The notes under the pieces: generated by a model
Database searches by the model: none
The model's input: the letters and a program-made list of their open reading frames with translations, nothing else
What the model was told of the DNA's origin: nothing
Source: Streptomyces pilosus
GTDB taxonomy: Bacteria; Actinomycetota; Actinomycetes; Streptomycetales; Streptomycetaceae
Reading direction: 5' to 3'
Length of the DNA stretch: 64,000 nt
Assembly (NCBI RefSeq): GCF_014649835.1
Contig: NZ_BMTU01000011.1
Coordinates: forward strand, 186,001 to 250,000
In this document: positions 30,725 through 39,784 of the stretch, piece by piece
Layout: each line of letters begins with the position of its first letter
Position numbering within the stretch: the first letter of the stretch is position 1
Translations under genes and position numbers: made by a program

Positions 30725-31699
30725 ATGGCCGTCGTACGCAGGAACATCGTCACCAGCCCTGCTGCCAGGGATGCCTTCATCGAAGGTGTCCTGCGCCTCA
30801 AGAGGGAGGACTCAGCACTCAAGACGACCGCATTCGGAATTCCTGGGCCGGCCGCGCCGGTACGAACCTACGACCTGTTCGTCATCTGGCACTTCAAGGC
30901 GATGACCACGCCCGTCCCGCCGGACGGAGAAATCGGCACCCGCAATGCGGCGCATCGAGGACCGGTCTTCCTGCCGTGGCACCGGTTCATGCTGAATCTT
31001 TTCGAGGCGCACCTGAAACGCGTCCTGGACGACTCCAGTTTCGGGCTCCCGTATTGGGAGTGGTCGATCGACGGCTCACTTCCCGCTCCTGAAACCGCGC
31101 TGGTCTGGAAGCCGGACTTCATGGGTGGACAGGGCAATCCGGTGACCGACGGGCCGTTCGCGTTCGACGCGGGCGACTCGAACAGTTTCCGGGTTCGGGT
31201 GGAGGCAGGCCCGAACCTCAAGCTCCGCCAGACGAACAGGGGCTTGCGCCGCGCATTCGGAAGCGGCTTCCCTACACTCCCGAATGCCCTGGACGTGGGG
31301 GCTGCCTTCAACACGCTGCCGGCACCGGCAGGCGACCCGGACCTCGCCACATACGACTTCGCTCCCTGGCTCGCGAACTCCCGCGGGTTCCGCAGCCGGC
31401 TCGAGGGCTTCACAGGAACGGGGCTCCACAACCAGGTGCACCGGTGGATCGGCGGGGACATGGCCCCGGCCTCCTCACCGAACGATCCGGTCTTCTTCCT
31501 GCACCACGCCAACGTGGACCGACTGTGGGAGGGCTGGATGAATCGTCACGGGCGCACCTATCTGCCCACCATGTCAGAGTCGGCGGAACTGCTGGGCCAC
31601 CGGATCGACGACCCTCTGATCTCGCCCCTGGGCGCAGGCGTCACTCCCAGGACGACGCTCGACAACACCGCCTTGTTCACCTACGACGTCATCCCCTGA
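30725..31699 (+). CDS. Tyrosinase-family copper oxidase
   Basis: A type-3 dicopper monooxygenase/oxidase of 324 residues. CuA ligands are H56 (IWHFKAM), H77 (AAHRGP) and H86 (PWHRFM). CuB ligands are H235 and H239 (GLHNQVHRW) and H261 (FFLHHANVDRLW). It starts at ATG 30725; the longer open frame reads through the chaperone gene. It is longer than MelC2 (about 275) and closer to general tyrosinase-family proteins, so the substrate may not be tyrosine. No export signal is seen. The metal-island context suggests copper-dependent phenol oxidation or copper buffering. Confidence 0.9.
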   Translation: MAVVRRNIVTSPAARDAFIEGVLRLKREDSALKTTAFGIPGPAAPVRTYDLFVIWHFKAMTTPVPPDGEIGTRNAAHRGPVFLPWHRFMLNLFEAHLKRVLDDSSFGLPYWEWSIDGSLPAPETALVWKPDFMGGQGNPVTDGPFAFDAGDSNSFRVRVEAGPNLKLRQTNRGLRRAFGSGFPTLPNALDVGAAFNTLPAPAGDPDLATYDFAPWLANSRGFRSRLEGFTGTGLHNQVHRWIGGDMAPASSPNDPVFFLHHANVDRLWEGWMNRHGRTYLPTMSESAELLGHRIDDPLISPLGAGVTPRTTLDNTALFTYDVIP

Positions 31700-31718
31700 A
31701 CGACTGGTGCGGGGCGTC

Positions 31719-32585
31719 TCAGTGGCCCTCGCCGGATGCAATGGCCAGGCGCTTCTTGAGCGTCTTACCGCCGTCCTTCGACTCGAACACCCCGGTCTGG
31801 GTGGCGACGAGGACGTGCTCGGCGCCCACAGCCGTGAGCGCCTGCGGCTGGCCGCCCGGCACGGTGGAGACCTTCGTCCACGTGCTGCCTCGATCAGTGC
31901 TGCGGTGCAGGCCGCCGGAGGCGTCGATGCTGTAGAGAGCGTCCTTCACGGGCCAAGAAAGGAAGGCCATCACCGGCTCCTGTCCGCGGGCGAAGCTTTC
32001 TCCCCCGTCGCCGCTGCGGACGACTCCCTCGGAGGTGGTGGCCAGCACGACGCCCGGGTTCGCGGGGCTGACTGCTATGTCCAGGGCTTCGAGCTGCGCC
32101 CCGTCCTTCCAGGAGACGCCGTCCTTGGTCGTGCGCACCAGGCCGTTGGTGGAGTCGTAGCCGTAGACCGTGCCGTGTGCGAAGTCGAGGGCGTGGAAGT
32201 CGGACTCACCGGACAGAGACAGGGACTTCCATGTCTTGCCCGCGTCGGTGCTCCTGATGAGCCCCTTGTTGCCGCCGGAGGTCGGATGGCCGCTGGCGTA
32301 GAACGTCTGGTCACCGGCCACGGTGAAACCCATGAAGTCGTCCTTGCTGTCGCCCACCAGCTCGGCCTTCCCCTTGGCGTCGGGGGTGTAGACGCCTTCA
32401 TGGGTGGCGACGTAGAGGCGCTGGTCTGCCGGGTCCAGACCCAGGCCGTGGATGTGACTCACCGTGGTTCCGTCAGCGGCGGACGTGTCGGTCGAGCCTC
32501 CGCTGTCCGCGCTGTTGGAGCAGGCGGCCAGAGGGAAGGCGAGTGCGAGGGCTGTGGCTGCCAGGGCGGCAGGGCGCTTGTTCAT
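31719..32585 (-). CDS. F510_1955-type BNR-repeat lipoprotein
   Basis: A 288-residue lipoprotein (lipobox LAAC at about 19-22). It contains five BNR/Asp-box-like repeats (IRSTDAGKTW, VRTTKDGVSW, VRSGDGGESF, HRSTDRGSTW, FESKDGGKTL) that form a beta-propeller. It starts HIHGLGLDP after the linker, as in the so-called F510_1955 glycosylhydrolase family, though no hydrolase residues can be asserted. It is third in an operon after DUF6153 and DUF305. The role is unknown, probably extracytoplasmic metal stress. Confidence 0.75.
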   Translation of the reverse strand: MNKRPAALAATALALAFPLAACSNSADSGGSTDTSAADGTTVSHIHGLGLDPADQRLYVATHEGVYTPDAKGKAELVGDSKDDFMGFTVAGDQTFYASGHPTSGGNKGLIRSTDAGKTWKSLSLSGESDFHALDFAHGTVYGYDSTNGLVRTTKDGVSWKDGAQLEALDIAVSPANPGVVLATTSEGVVRSGDGGESFARGQEPVMAFLSWPVKDALYSIDASGGLHRSTDRGSTWTKVSTVPGGQPQALTAVGAEHVLVATQTGVFESKDGGKTLKKRLAIASGEGH

Positions 32586-32720
32586 GATTCCTCAGGGGCA
32601 GGCGGAGGCGCCGGAGCGGCGGTTGCCGGTCGCGGTCATCACGGGAGGGAGGGTGGAGCGGCTGTCCAGGGCTCCTCGGGTGCGCCCTCGGAGCCCCGGA
32701 CGGTCGGTGGGTGATGCGGA

Positions 32721-33389
32721 TCAGAGCCGGTCGAGGATCTTCTCGAACTTCTCGACCTCGGCGGACTGAGTCTTCACGACGGCGGCGGCGAGCTCCTTGG
32801 CCGTGGCGTTACGGCCTTTCTTCTGCTCGTCCTCCGCCATGGTGATCGCGCCCTCGTGGTGCTTGATCATCATCTGCGCGAACATCCGGTCGAAGTCGGT
32901 GCCCTTGGCGGCCTCGAGCTTCTTCATGTCCTCTTCGGACATCATCCCGGACATTCCGGACCCGTGATCCATGCCACCGGACCCGTGGTCCATGCCTGGC
33001 ATGCTCTCCTGCGCGGACTCCGGCTTCCCCCAGGCCTTCAACCACGACTTCATGGTCTTGATCTCGGGGTCCTGGGCCTTTTCGATGTCGGCGGCCAGGG
33101 TCTTGATCTCCGCGTCGGAGGCCCGGCCGTCCGCGAGCTTGGACATCTCCAGTGCCTGCTCGTGGTGCGGGATCATCATCTGCGCGAACATGACGTCCGC
33201 GTCGTTGAAGGCGCCGGGCGCCGGGTTGTCACCCGCCGCCTGAGAGGCCGTGGCAGAAGCGGAGCTGCCGCTCCCGTGGTCCATGCCCTCCATGTCGTTG
33301 CCGCTGCAGGCGGCGAGCAGCAGCCCACCCGCCGCGACGGCACTCACGATCGCGACACGGCGGCGCAGGGCAGTGTTGTGGGCAGTCAT
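32721..33389 (-). CDS. DUF305 lipoprotein
   Basis: A 222-residue lipoprotein (lipobox LAAC at about 25-28). The DUF305 fold has two His-His motifs, MMIPHHEQALEM and MMIKHHEGAITM, separated by a Met/His-rich stretch (PGMDHGSGGMDHGSGMSGMM). DUF305 is ferritin-like, and its genes often sit next to copper resistance genes. It probably binds Cu outside the membrane. Second in the operon running 33947 to 31719. Confidence 0.88.
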   Translation of the reverse strand: MTAHNTALRRRVAIVSAVAAGGLLLAACSGNDMEGMDHGSGSSASATASQAAGDNPAPGAFNDADVMFAQMMIPHHEQALEMSKLADGRASDAEIKTLAADIEKAQDPEIKTMKSWLKAWGKPESAQESMPGMDHGSGGMDHGSGMSGMMSEEDMKKLEAAKGTDFDRMFAQMMIKHHEGAITMAEDEQKKGRNATAKELAAAVVKTQSAEVEKFEKILDRL

Positions 33390-33482
33390 GTGCGAAATAC
33401 CTCGCTCGTTCGGTTCTGTCAGTGGGTGAGGGGATACGCACGGTGGTGGGCGGGCAGGACAGAGCCCGCGCCACGGGCCGGC

Positions 33483-33947
33483 CTATATCCGCAGCACTGA
33501 CAGCTGAACGAGGGAGGGTCTGGGGGGTGGTGGGAGGGGAGGCAGCACGGCCATCGCCCGGGCGAGCAGGGCCGTCAGCCGTTCCTTCCTGCGAGCTGCC
33601 GCGCCCAGGAACAGCCAGAGCAGCCAAGTGGCGAGGACCGCCACGCACACCGACAGCACGTCCATGCTGATCATCGGCTCGTCCGCCGACGGTGCATTCG
33701 ATGCCGCCGCTTGGTGGTCCGCCATGGCCGCAGCCTCGGTGGATGGCTGGGTGCCGGCGGTCACAGTGTCCGTATCGCCGTGCTGCGAGCCCACGACGGC
33801 ATGGACAGAGCCGCCCGATCCAGCTCCGGACGAGTGCTCTGGGTGGCCCATGGTGTGCATGGCGAACACGCCGAAGGTGAGCACGGCGACCAGCAGGAGG
33901 TACCCGAAGGCACCGCCCACACGCAATCGCCTGTTCACACCCAACAT
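33483..33947 (-). CDS. DUF6153-like small membrane protein ending in VLRI
   Basis: A 154-residue protein from ATG 33947, which follows GGAGGG four bases upstream. It has TM segments at about 13-31 and 101-122, a central acidic/His region (HTMGHPEHSS, ADHQAAASN) and the tail RPSLVQLSVLRI. It is first in the operon with DUF305 and F510_1955. The frame is open to 34025, but that extension crosses the promoter and the CTAA dyad. It shares the C-terminal LRI signature with the proteins at 26959 and 47371. Confidence 0.75.
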   Translation of the reverse strand: MLGVNRRLRVGGAFGYLLLVAVLTFGVFAMHTMGHPEHSSGAGSGGSVHAVVGSQHGDTDTVTAGTQPSTEAAAMADHQAAASNAPSADEPMISMDVLSVCVAVLATWLLWLFLGAAARRKERLTALLARAMAVLPPLPPPPRPSLVQLSVLRI

Positions 33948-34028
33948 GTCCCTCCGTGACCCGTCGCTTTCGAGGGCGGGTCGTGAGCGCCTGAGAGGCG
34001 CGATCGTTGCTCTGCCGCAGGCCATACT

Positions 34029-34044
34029 ACTAAGCGGCTTCTTA
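34029..34044 (-). promoter_or_regulatory. CTAAG/CTTAG dyad before the DUF6153-DUF305 operon
   Basis: CTAAG-CGGCTT-CTTAG lies about 80 bases upstream of the DUF6153 start at 33947, in the gap after nuoN. It shares the ACTAAG core with the dyads at 29124, 42594 and 47126. Confidence 0.55.
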
Positions 34045-34123
34045 GAACGACGACGTGTCGGCCAGGTTGGTCATCACTTGCCCGGGCCCCTGCTCAGCAG
34101 TGACGACGCACACTCCGGGCTGG

Positions 34124-35554
34124 TCAGCGCACCAGCGGACCGTCCAGCACGTCCAGGACGGTTCCGCCGAGCAGCCCAAGCGCGACGGAGCCGGTGGCCG
34201 CGCCGTAAGCGATCACGGCTGCCGGCCGTGACGGCGCACGGAAGGCACCCGCAGGTCCGCGTGCCAGGAATGCCGGACCGATCCAGCGCAGGTAGTAGAA
34301 GAGGGAGGCCACCGTGTTGACGGCGGCGACGACCGCGAGCCACGCGTAGCCGCCGTCGAAGGCCGCGCTGAAGGCTTCCAGCTTGCCGAAGAACACGGCG
34401 GTCGGGGGCGTGCCCACCAGGCCCAGCAGGCAGACGACGAGCGAGGCCGTCAGGGCCGGGTGCGCCCGCGCCAGGCCCCGATAGTCGTCGATGGTGTCGG
34501 CTCCGGGGAGCGCGCACACGACGGCGAAGGCCCCGAGGTTGGTCAGCGCGTACCCGGCCAGGTAGTACAGCAGCGCCTCCTGGTCGAGGCCGGTGCGTCC
34601 GGCGACGGCCAGAGGGAGAAGGAGATAGCCGACCTGGCTGATCGTGGAGTAGGCGAGCAGCCGTTTGACGTCCTGCTGGAAGAAGGCCGCCAGATTGCCC
34701 AAGGTCATGGAAGCGACCGCGAGCACCGCCACCAGGTCGGCCCACGGCAGGTCGGCGTCCGTGAGCGGCACGGCGGCGAGCCGGTAGAACGCCGCAAGGG
34801 CACCGATCTTGGGGACGGTGGTGAGGAAGGCGGCGACAGGTGCAGGGCTGCCCTGGACGGCGTCCGGCACCCAGAAATGCCCGGGCACGCATCCGGCCTT
34901 GAACAGGACTCCGGAGAGCAGGGCGAGCGTGCCGACCGCCACCAGCCCGGCGGGCGCCTCGGCGAGGTCGGTGCGCAGCACGGGGTACGACGTGGCCCGC
35001 CCGGCGGCGAGCAGGACGGTGATGCCGGTGAGCATCAGGACACCGAGGAGCGCGCCGACGACGTAGTACTTCAGGGCCGCCTCCGTGCCGGGGCCGTCCT
35101 TGCGGAACCCGGCGAGCGCGTAGGCCGGCACGCTGGCCAGCAGGTATCCGGCGGCGAGGAGGAGCAGGTCCTGGGCTCCGGCCAGCATCAGGGCGCCGAG
35201 GGAGGCGAGTTGGAGCAGGACGTAGAACTCGGTCTCGCGCGGGTCGGCGTACATCCGCGGCATGGCGAGCGCGAGGACCAGGAGGGTGGAGCCGAGGATG
35301 ACGAGCCTGCTGGTGGCCGTGACCGTGTCGAGGGCGAAGGACTCGCCGAAGGCCGTCTCCACGGGCTTGGCCGCGGCGATCGCGGCGGCCACGATGCCCC
35401 CGATACTGGCCGCTCCTGCCAAGGCTCCGGTCAGCCACTGCCGACGGCGCGGCAGCCACGCTCCGAGCAGCAGGCCCAGCACCGCAGAGGCGGCGAGCAG
35501 GACCTCGGGAAGGAGGTCGAGGGGGTTCTCGTTCATCCCGGTCATCTCGTTCAT
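34124..35554 (-). CDS. nuoN: NADH-quinone oxidoreductase subunit N-like antiporter protein
   Basis: One of the three proton-translocating antiporter-like subunits of complex I, 476 residues with about 14 TM helices. Channel motifs include LSGVLFKAGCVPGHFWVPDA (key Lys) and TTVPKIGALAAFYRL. The start ATG 35554 overlaps the nuoM stop by ATGA; ATGs at 35545 and 35536 are alternatives. It is the last gene of an eight-gene membrane-arm operon that has no NADH-input genes. Confidence 0.92.
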   Translation of the reverse strand: MNEMTGMNENPLDLLPEVLLAASAVLGLLLGAWLPRRRQWLTGALAGAASIGGIVAAAIAAAKPVETAFGESFALDTVTATSRLVILGSTLLVLALAMPRMYADPRETEFYVLLQLASLGALMLAGAQDLLLLAAGYLLASVPAYALAGFRKDGPGTEAALKYYVVGALLGVLMLTGITVLLAAGRATSYPVLRTDLAEAPAGLVAVGTLALLSGVLFKAGCVPGHFWVPDAVQGSPAPVAAFLTTVPKIGALAAFYRLAAVPLTDADLPWADLVAVLAVASMTLGNLAAFFQQDVKRLLAYSTISQVGYLLLPLAVAGRTGLDQEALLYYLAGYALTNLGAFAVVCALPGADTIDDYRGLARAHPALTASLVVCLLGLVGTPPTAVFFGKLEAFSAAFDGGYAWLAVVAAVNTVASLFYYLRWIGPAFLARGPAGAFRAPSRPAAVIAYGAATGSVALGLLGGTVLDVLDGPLVR

Positions 35555-37068
35555 CGCGCGAGCAGCTCCAGCAGGGTGCGCGAGGCGGGCTCGATGATGT
35601 CGAGCACGAAGCGGGGAGCGATGCCGAGGACGACGCCGAGAGTCAGCAGCGGGACGATCGCGAGGCCTTCGTGGACGCGGATGTCCGCGAACGGCCGGTC
35701 GGCTCCGGGCGCCGCGACCGGTAGGCGCAGCGGCCCGAGGAAGACCTGTTGCAGGGCCCGGAGGAACAGGCCGGCGGTGAGGAGGATCCCTAGCACGGCC
35801 AGTCCGGTGGCCACCGGCTCCGGCCCCAGGCTCCCGGTGAGGATCTGGAACTCGGCGATGAACCCGGAGAAGCCCGGCAGCCCGAGTGAGGCGAACGCGG
35901 CGACGCCGGTCAGCGCGGCGAAGACGGGCGCACGCCCCGCCACACCGGAGTACGCGGACATCTCGTACGTCCGCCCCCGCTCGTACAGCACCCCGGACAG
36001 CAGGAACAGCGCCCCGGTCAGAAGCCCGTGGCTGACCATCTGGAAGACCGAACCGGTGACCGCGAGCCGCCTCGCCTCCTCCTGGTCCGCACCGACGGCT
36101 CCTGCCGCGCCGATGGCCAGGATGATGTAGCCCATGTGGTTGACGGAGGTGTACGCGACCAGCCGTTTGAAGTCTGTCTGGGCGAGCGCGACCAGCGCGC
36201 CGTAGAGCACGGAGACCACGCCGATGACGACGAAGACGAGAGCGTAGTCCCGCCAGGCGTCGGGCAGGACGGGCATGGCGATGCGCAGGAAACCGTAGGT
36301 GCCCATCTTCAGCAGCACCCCGGCGAGGATCGCCGACCCTGCGGCCGGGGCATCGGTGTGCGCCGGGGGCAGCCACGTGTGGAAGGGCACGGTCGGCGTC
36401 TTCACCGCCAGTCCGACGGCGATGGCCAGAAGGACGAGAGCCCCGTACGTCGACCTTCCGGCCAGCGGGTCGGCTCGGGTCAGCTCGACGATGTCGAAGG
36501 TGTGCGGGTCGGCCGCCAGATACAGGCCGATGAAGCCCAGCAGCAGGGCGAGTGAGCCGATGAAGGTGTAGAGGAAGAACTTCAGGGCGGAGCCTGCCGC
36601 GTCCTTGTGCCCCCACCCCGCGATGATGAAGTACATCGCGACGATGGACAGATCGAAGAAGACGAAGAACAGGATCAGGTCGAGGGCGACGAACAGGCCG
36701 AGGCAGGTGGTCTGGAGGAAGAGGAACAAGGCCGCGAACTCCCTGACCCGCCGCGTCGCCCGCCACGCGTACAGAGCGCAGGCGAGGAACAGCACGCAGG
36801 TGACGGCGACGAGCGGGAGCGACAAGCCGTCGACCCCGACGTGATAGCTGATGCCCGCACTGGGGATCCAGCGGGCACGCGTCTCGTACTGCATGCCGCC
36901 GTCGGCCCGGTATCCCGCCCAGACGATCACTGTCAGGACCAGTTCGGCAGTGGCGGTCGCCACCCAGGCCGTCAGGAACAGCGGGCGGGGGGCGCTGCGC
37001 GGCACGCACAGCAGGAGAGCCGCCATGACGGTCGGGAGCAGGACGATGGCCGTGAGCACGGCGGTCAC
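35551..37068 (-). CDS. nuoM: NADH-quinone oxidoreductase subunit M-like antiporter protein
   Basis: A 505-residue membrane protein with about 14 TM helices. The proton-path signature AVKTPTVPFHTWLPPAHTDA is intact, with the conserved Lys and His, and FFDLSIVAMYFIIAGWG matches NuoM helix 5 (an Asp in place of the usual Glu). The start is GTG 37068, overlapping nuoL by 4 bases. It is longer than NuoN, as expected. Confidence 0.94.
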   Translation of the reverse strand: MTAVLTAIVLLPTVMAALLLCVPRSAPRPLFLTAWVATATAELVLTVIVWAGYRADGGMQYETRARWIPSAGISYHVGVDGLSLPLVAVTCVLFLACALYAWRATRRVREFAALFLFLQTTCLGLFVALDLILFFVFFDLSIVAMYFIIAGWGHKDAAGSALKFFLYTFIGSLALLLGFIGLYLAADPHTFDIVELTRADPLAGRSTYGALVLLAIAVGLAVKTPTVPFHTWLPPAHTDAPAAGSAILAGVLLKMGTYGFLRIAMPVLPDAWRDYALVFVVIGVVSVLYGALVALAQTDFKRLVAYTSVNHMGYIILAIGAAGAVGADQEEARRLAVTGSVFQMVSHGLLTGALFLLSGVLYERGRTYEMSAYSGVAGRAPVFAALTGVAAFASLGLPGFSGFIAEFQILTGSLGPEPVATGLAVLGILLTAGLFLRALQQVFLGPLRLPVAAPGADRPFADIRVHEGLAIVPLLTLGVVLGIAPRFVLDIIEPASRTLLELLAR

Positions 37069-38912
37069 CTCACGAGGACGAGGACGACGGCGAGGACGGT
37101 GAAGGCGGCGACCGCCTGGGCGAGGTACTGGTGCAGCTGCCCGGTCTGTGGCCGGCGCGCCCAGCGCCCGAGCGCGCGGGTGCCGCCCGCCACGCCCTCC
37201 ACGGCGCCGTCGACGAGCCGCTCCACCCGGGCATTGGTCCACAGCGCCAGCCGGACCGAGCCACGGGCGGAGCCCTCGACGGCACGGTCCAGCACCCGGT
37301 CGTCGAAGGCGGCGAGCGCGTCGGCCAAGCGCATCACGGGGCGTACGAGGAGCGTGCGCGCAGCGGTCTCCAGGTGAAGCCACTGCGACGCCGGGGCGGT
37401 GATCCGGCCGGACAGGCTGAGGATCTGAGGGCCACGGACCCAGACCACGGCCGCGACGGCGACCGCGAGCGCGCCGGACAGCACGAACTCCCACGCGTGC
37501 GGATGCGGCTGCGCATCGCCGAGCACCCGCCCCACCGCATCCCGCACCGGCGGAAAGGACGTGACGGTCAGGGCGAAGCAGGCGACAGCCAGGGTCACGA
37601 GCGGCAGGCGGGCGGCATACGGAAGTGGCCCCCCGCGGACCGCCGAGGCCGGATCGGGCTGCCAGACGAACCACAGCGCCTTGATGCTGTAGACGGCCGA
37701 GATCACCGCACCGGCCAGCCCGACAACGTACAACGCAGTGCTGTCCTCGAGGGCGCCGGCCAGGAGTACGTCCTTGGCCGACCACAGGGCAAAGGGCGGC
37801 ACCCCGGCCAGAGTCAGGGCCGCGACGCTGAAAGTGATTCCTGCCGTACGGTGCCGCCGGGCCGCGCCGCGCAGTGCGGGCAGCGCCTTGGTGCCGAGGG
37901 CCGTCAGCCAGGCGCCCGCGACGAGGAACGCCAGGCTCTTGGCGGCGGCGTGGGCGATGAGCTGCAGGGTTCCGCCGGTGACGGCACCGGCCCCGGCGGC
38001 GAGCACCATGAAGCCGATCTGCGCGCAGGTCGAGGCGGCGAGGAGCTGCTTGAGGTCGGTCTGTGCCACGGCGACCAGGCCGAGCACCACGGCCGTCACC
38101 GCACCCGTCCACGCCACTACGTGCCCGCCCCAGCCGGACTGAGCGAGCAGCGGCTCCAGCCGCAGCAGCAGATACGCCCCGGCCACGACCATGGTCGCCG
38201 AGTGCAGCAGGGCGGAGACGGGGCTCGGACCCTGCATGGCCCGAGACAGCCAGAAGCTGAACGGCAGTTGGGCCGACTTGCCCAACGCGGCCGCGATGAC
38301 CCCGGCGGTGATGAGTGCGGACCAGGAACCGGTCGTGGCGGCGAGGTCATCGAGGGCAAGGGAGTCCGCCTGCCCGCTCGCGAGCGCCGCTCCGGCGGCG
38401 AGGTAGAGACCGAGGTCGGCTGCGCGGGTGGTGAGGAAGGCCGTGTTGGCGGCGTCGCCGCGCTCGGGGTCACGCCACCAGTAGCCGATCAGTGCCCAGG
38501 AGGTGGCTCCCATCACCTCCCAGGCCATCAGCAGAACCGGCAGCGTGGTCGCGGTGACCGTCGTCAGCATCGCCCCGCCGAACAGCAGCATCAGGCCGAA
38601 GAAGCGGGCGCGTGCCTCGTCCGGTCCGATGTCCGCGACGCTGAACAGCAGGACGGCAGCGATCACCGCCGTGACGGTCACGACCATGAGGCCCGACAGA
38701 CCGTCGACCGCGAGCCCGGCGGGAAGCCCTTCGAACAACGGCGCCTCGGCCCGCGGGTGCTCGAACGCCACCACGACGGCAAGGCCGAACGCGGCGACGG
38801 CCGTGCCGACCGCGACGCCGGGGGCGTACCGGTCCGCCGGGCGGCCGACGACCACGAGCAGCGTCCCCACGGCCAGCGGCAGCGCGACGAGCGCCCACAG
38901 CAGCACGCTCAC
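37065..38912 (-). CDS. nuoL: NADH-quinone oxidoreductase subunit L-like antiporter protein
   Basis: A 615-residue protein with about 16 TM helices. Conserved AWEVMGATSWALIGYW (helix 5 Glu) and GKSAQLPFSFWLSRAMQGPS (helix 7 Lys) support ion translocation. The C-terminal lateral helix region is present (residues about 500-600). The start is GTG 38912, overlapping nuoK by 4 bases. Sodium or proton specificity cannot be read from the sequence. Confidence 0.94.
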   Translation of the reverse strand: MSVLLWALVALPLAVGTLLVVVGRPADRYAPGVAVGTAVAAFGLAVVVAFEHPRAEAPLFEGLPAGLAVDGLSGLMVVTVTAVIAAVLLFSVADIGPDEARARFFGLMLLFGGAMLTTVTATTLPVLLMAWEVMGATSWALIGYWWRDPERGDAANTAFLTTRAADLGLYLAAGAALASGQADSLALDDLAATTGSWSALITAGVIAAALGKSAQLPFSFWLSRAMQGPSPVSALLHSATMVVAGAYLLLRLEPLLAQSGWGGHVVAWTGAVTAVVLGLVAVAQTDLKQLLAASTCAQIGFMVLAAGAGAVTGGTLQLIAHAAAKSLAFLVAGAWLTALGTKALPALRGAARRHRTAGITFSVAALTLAGVPPFALWSAKDVLLAGALEDSTALYVVGLAGAVISAVYSIKALWFVWQPDPASAVRGGPLPYAARLPLVTLAVACFALTVTSFPPVRDAVGRVLGDAQPHPHAWEFVLSGALAVAVAAVVWVRGPQILSLSGRITAPASQWLHLETAARTLLVRPVMRLADALAAFDDRVLDRAVEGSARGSVRLALWTNARVERLVDGAVEGVAGGTRALGRWARRPQTGQLHQYLAQAVAAFTVLAVVLVLVR

Positions 38913-39214
38913 TCCTTCAGCTCCGCCGCCATGTCGGTCAGGTCGACCTCCCGGGACCGGAACAGCGCGGTCACCACGGCGAATCCCATCGCCATCTCCA
39001 CCGCCATGACCGTGACCGCCAGGACCACCAGCACCTGCGCGTCAGCGGCTGCCGGGGCGATGTAGTGCCAGACGGCCGCCGCGCCGACGATGATGCCGCC
39101 CAGCATCAGTTCGAGCCCCATCATCAGCATCACGATCGACTGCTGGGTGAGCGCGCCGAACAGGCCGATGCTGAACAGCGCGGCACCGAGCAACAGGAAC
39201 AGCTCCAGGCTCAT
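38909..39214 (-). CDS. nuoK: NADH-quinone oxidoreductase subunit K
   Basis: A 101-residue, three-TM subunit. The two functionally important membrane glutamates are kept (MMGLELMLGG and VMAVEMAMGFAVV), suggesting a working proton channel. It starts at ATG 39214 and overlaps nuoJ by 4 bases and nuoL by 4 bases. Confidence 0.94.
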   Translation of the reverse strand: MSLELFLLLGAALFSIGLFGALTQQSIVMLMMGLELMLGGIIVGAAAVWHYIAPAAADAQVLVVLAVTVMAVEMAMGFAVVTALFRSREVDLTDMAAELKE

Positions 39215-39774
39215 CGGCCCACCCCTCCCCGTACCGGATCGTCGGCGGCGCGCGCCTTCAGGTCGTCGCCGAACCGGTCGTAGCGGCCGCGGCGCGTGGC
39301 CAGGACGACGGTCGCGACAATGGTGGCGAACAGCGAGAAGCCCAGAGTCATCATGGTGAGCATCTGAGGACCCATCAGCGACAGGCCCAGGTCCATGGTG
39401 GGATCAGCCGACGACCTACCGCGCCGCGCGGGCCACGGAGCGAGCAGGATCCCCGCGGCGAGTGCGGCGAAGACGCCCGTGCAGATCACGGCCGCGCCCC
39501 TCTTGTTGTGGACCATGGTCATCGGCATGAGCCCGGCCGGGTTCATCATGTACATCACCATGAACACCGCCATGATGGCCATCTCGATGGTCATCATCAG
39601 CACGATCACGACGCCGAGATAGTCCAGCCCGAGCAGCAGCACCTCGCCACCGACGCACAGCAGCGAGGTCAGCAGGGCGTACGTCGCGCGGGCCATGGAA
39701 TCGAACCGGAAGACCATGACGCCGCCGGCCACCGCCAGCAGAGCCAGCGCCCAGAAGATCAGGTCATCAAGCAT
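39211..39774 (-). CDS. nuoJ: NADH-quinone oxidoreductase subunit J
   Basis: A 187-residue protein with five TM helices. The LGLDYLGVVIVLMMTIEMAIMAVFMVMYMMNP region matches the NuoJ pi-bulge helix, and it is unusually methionine-rich (residues about 58-90). The start is ATG 39774, 11 bases after the nuoH stop. Confidence 0.9.
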   Translation of the reverse strand: MLDDLIFWALALLAVAGGVMVFRFDSMARATYALLTSLLCVGGEVLLLGLDYLGVVIVLMMTIEMAIMAVFMVMYMMNPAGLMPMTMVHNKRGAAVICTGVFAALAAGILLAPWPARRGRSSADPTMDLGLSLMGPQMLTMMTLGFSLFATIVATVVLATRRGRYDRFGDDLKARAADDPVRGGVGR

Positions 39775-39784
39775 GGCCTCTCGC

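Noticed and set aside
37131-39065. A 644-codon plus-strand frame opposite nuoL
   Set aside because: Shadow of nuoL. It is Gly/Arg/Gln/His-rich with no domain, while NuoL motifs are intact on the other strand.
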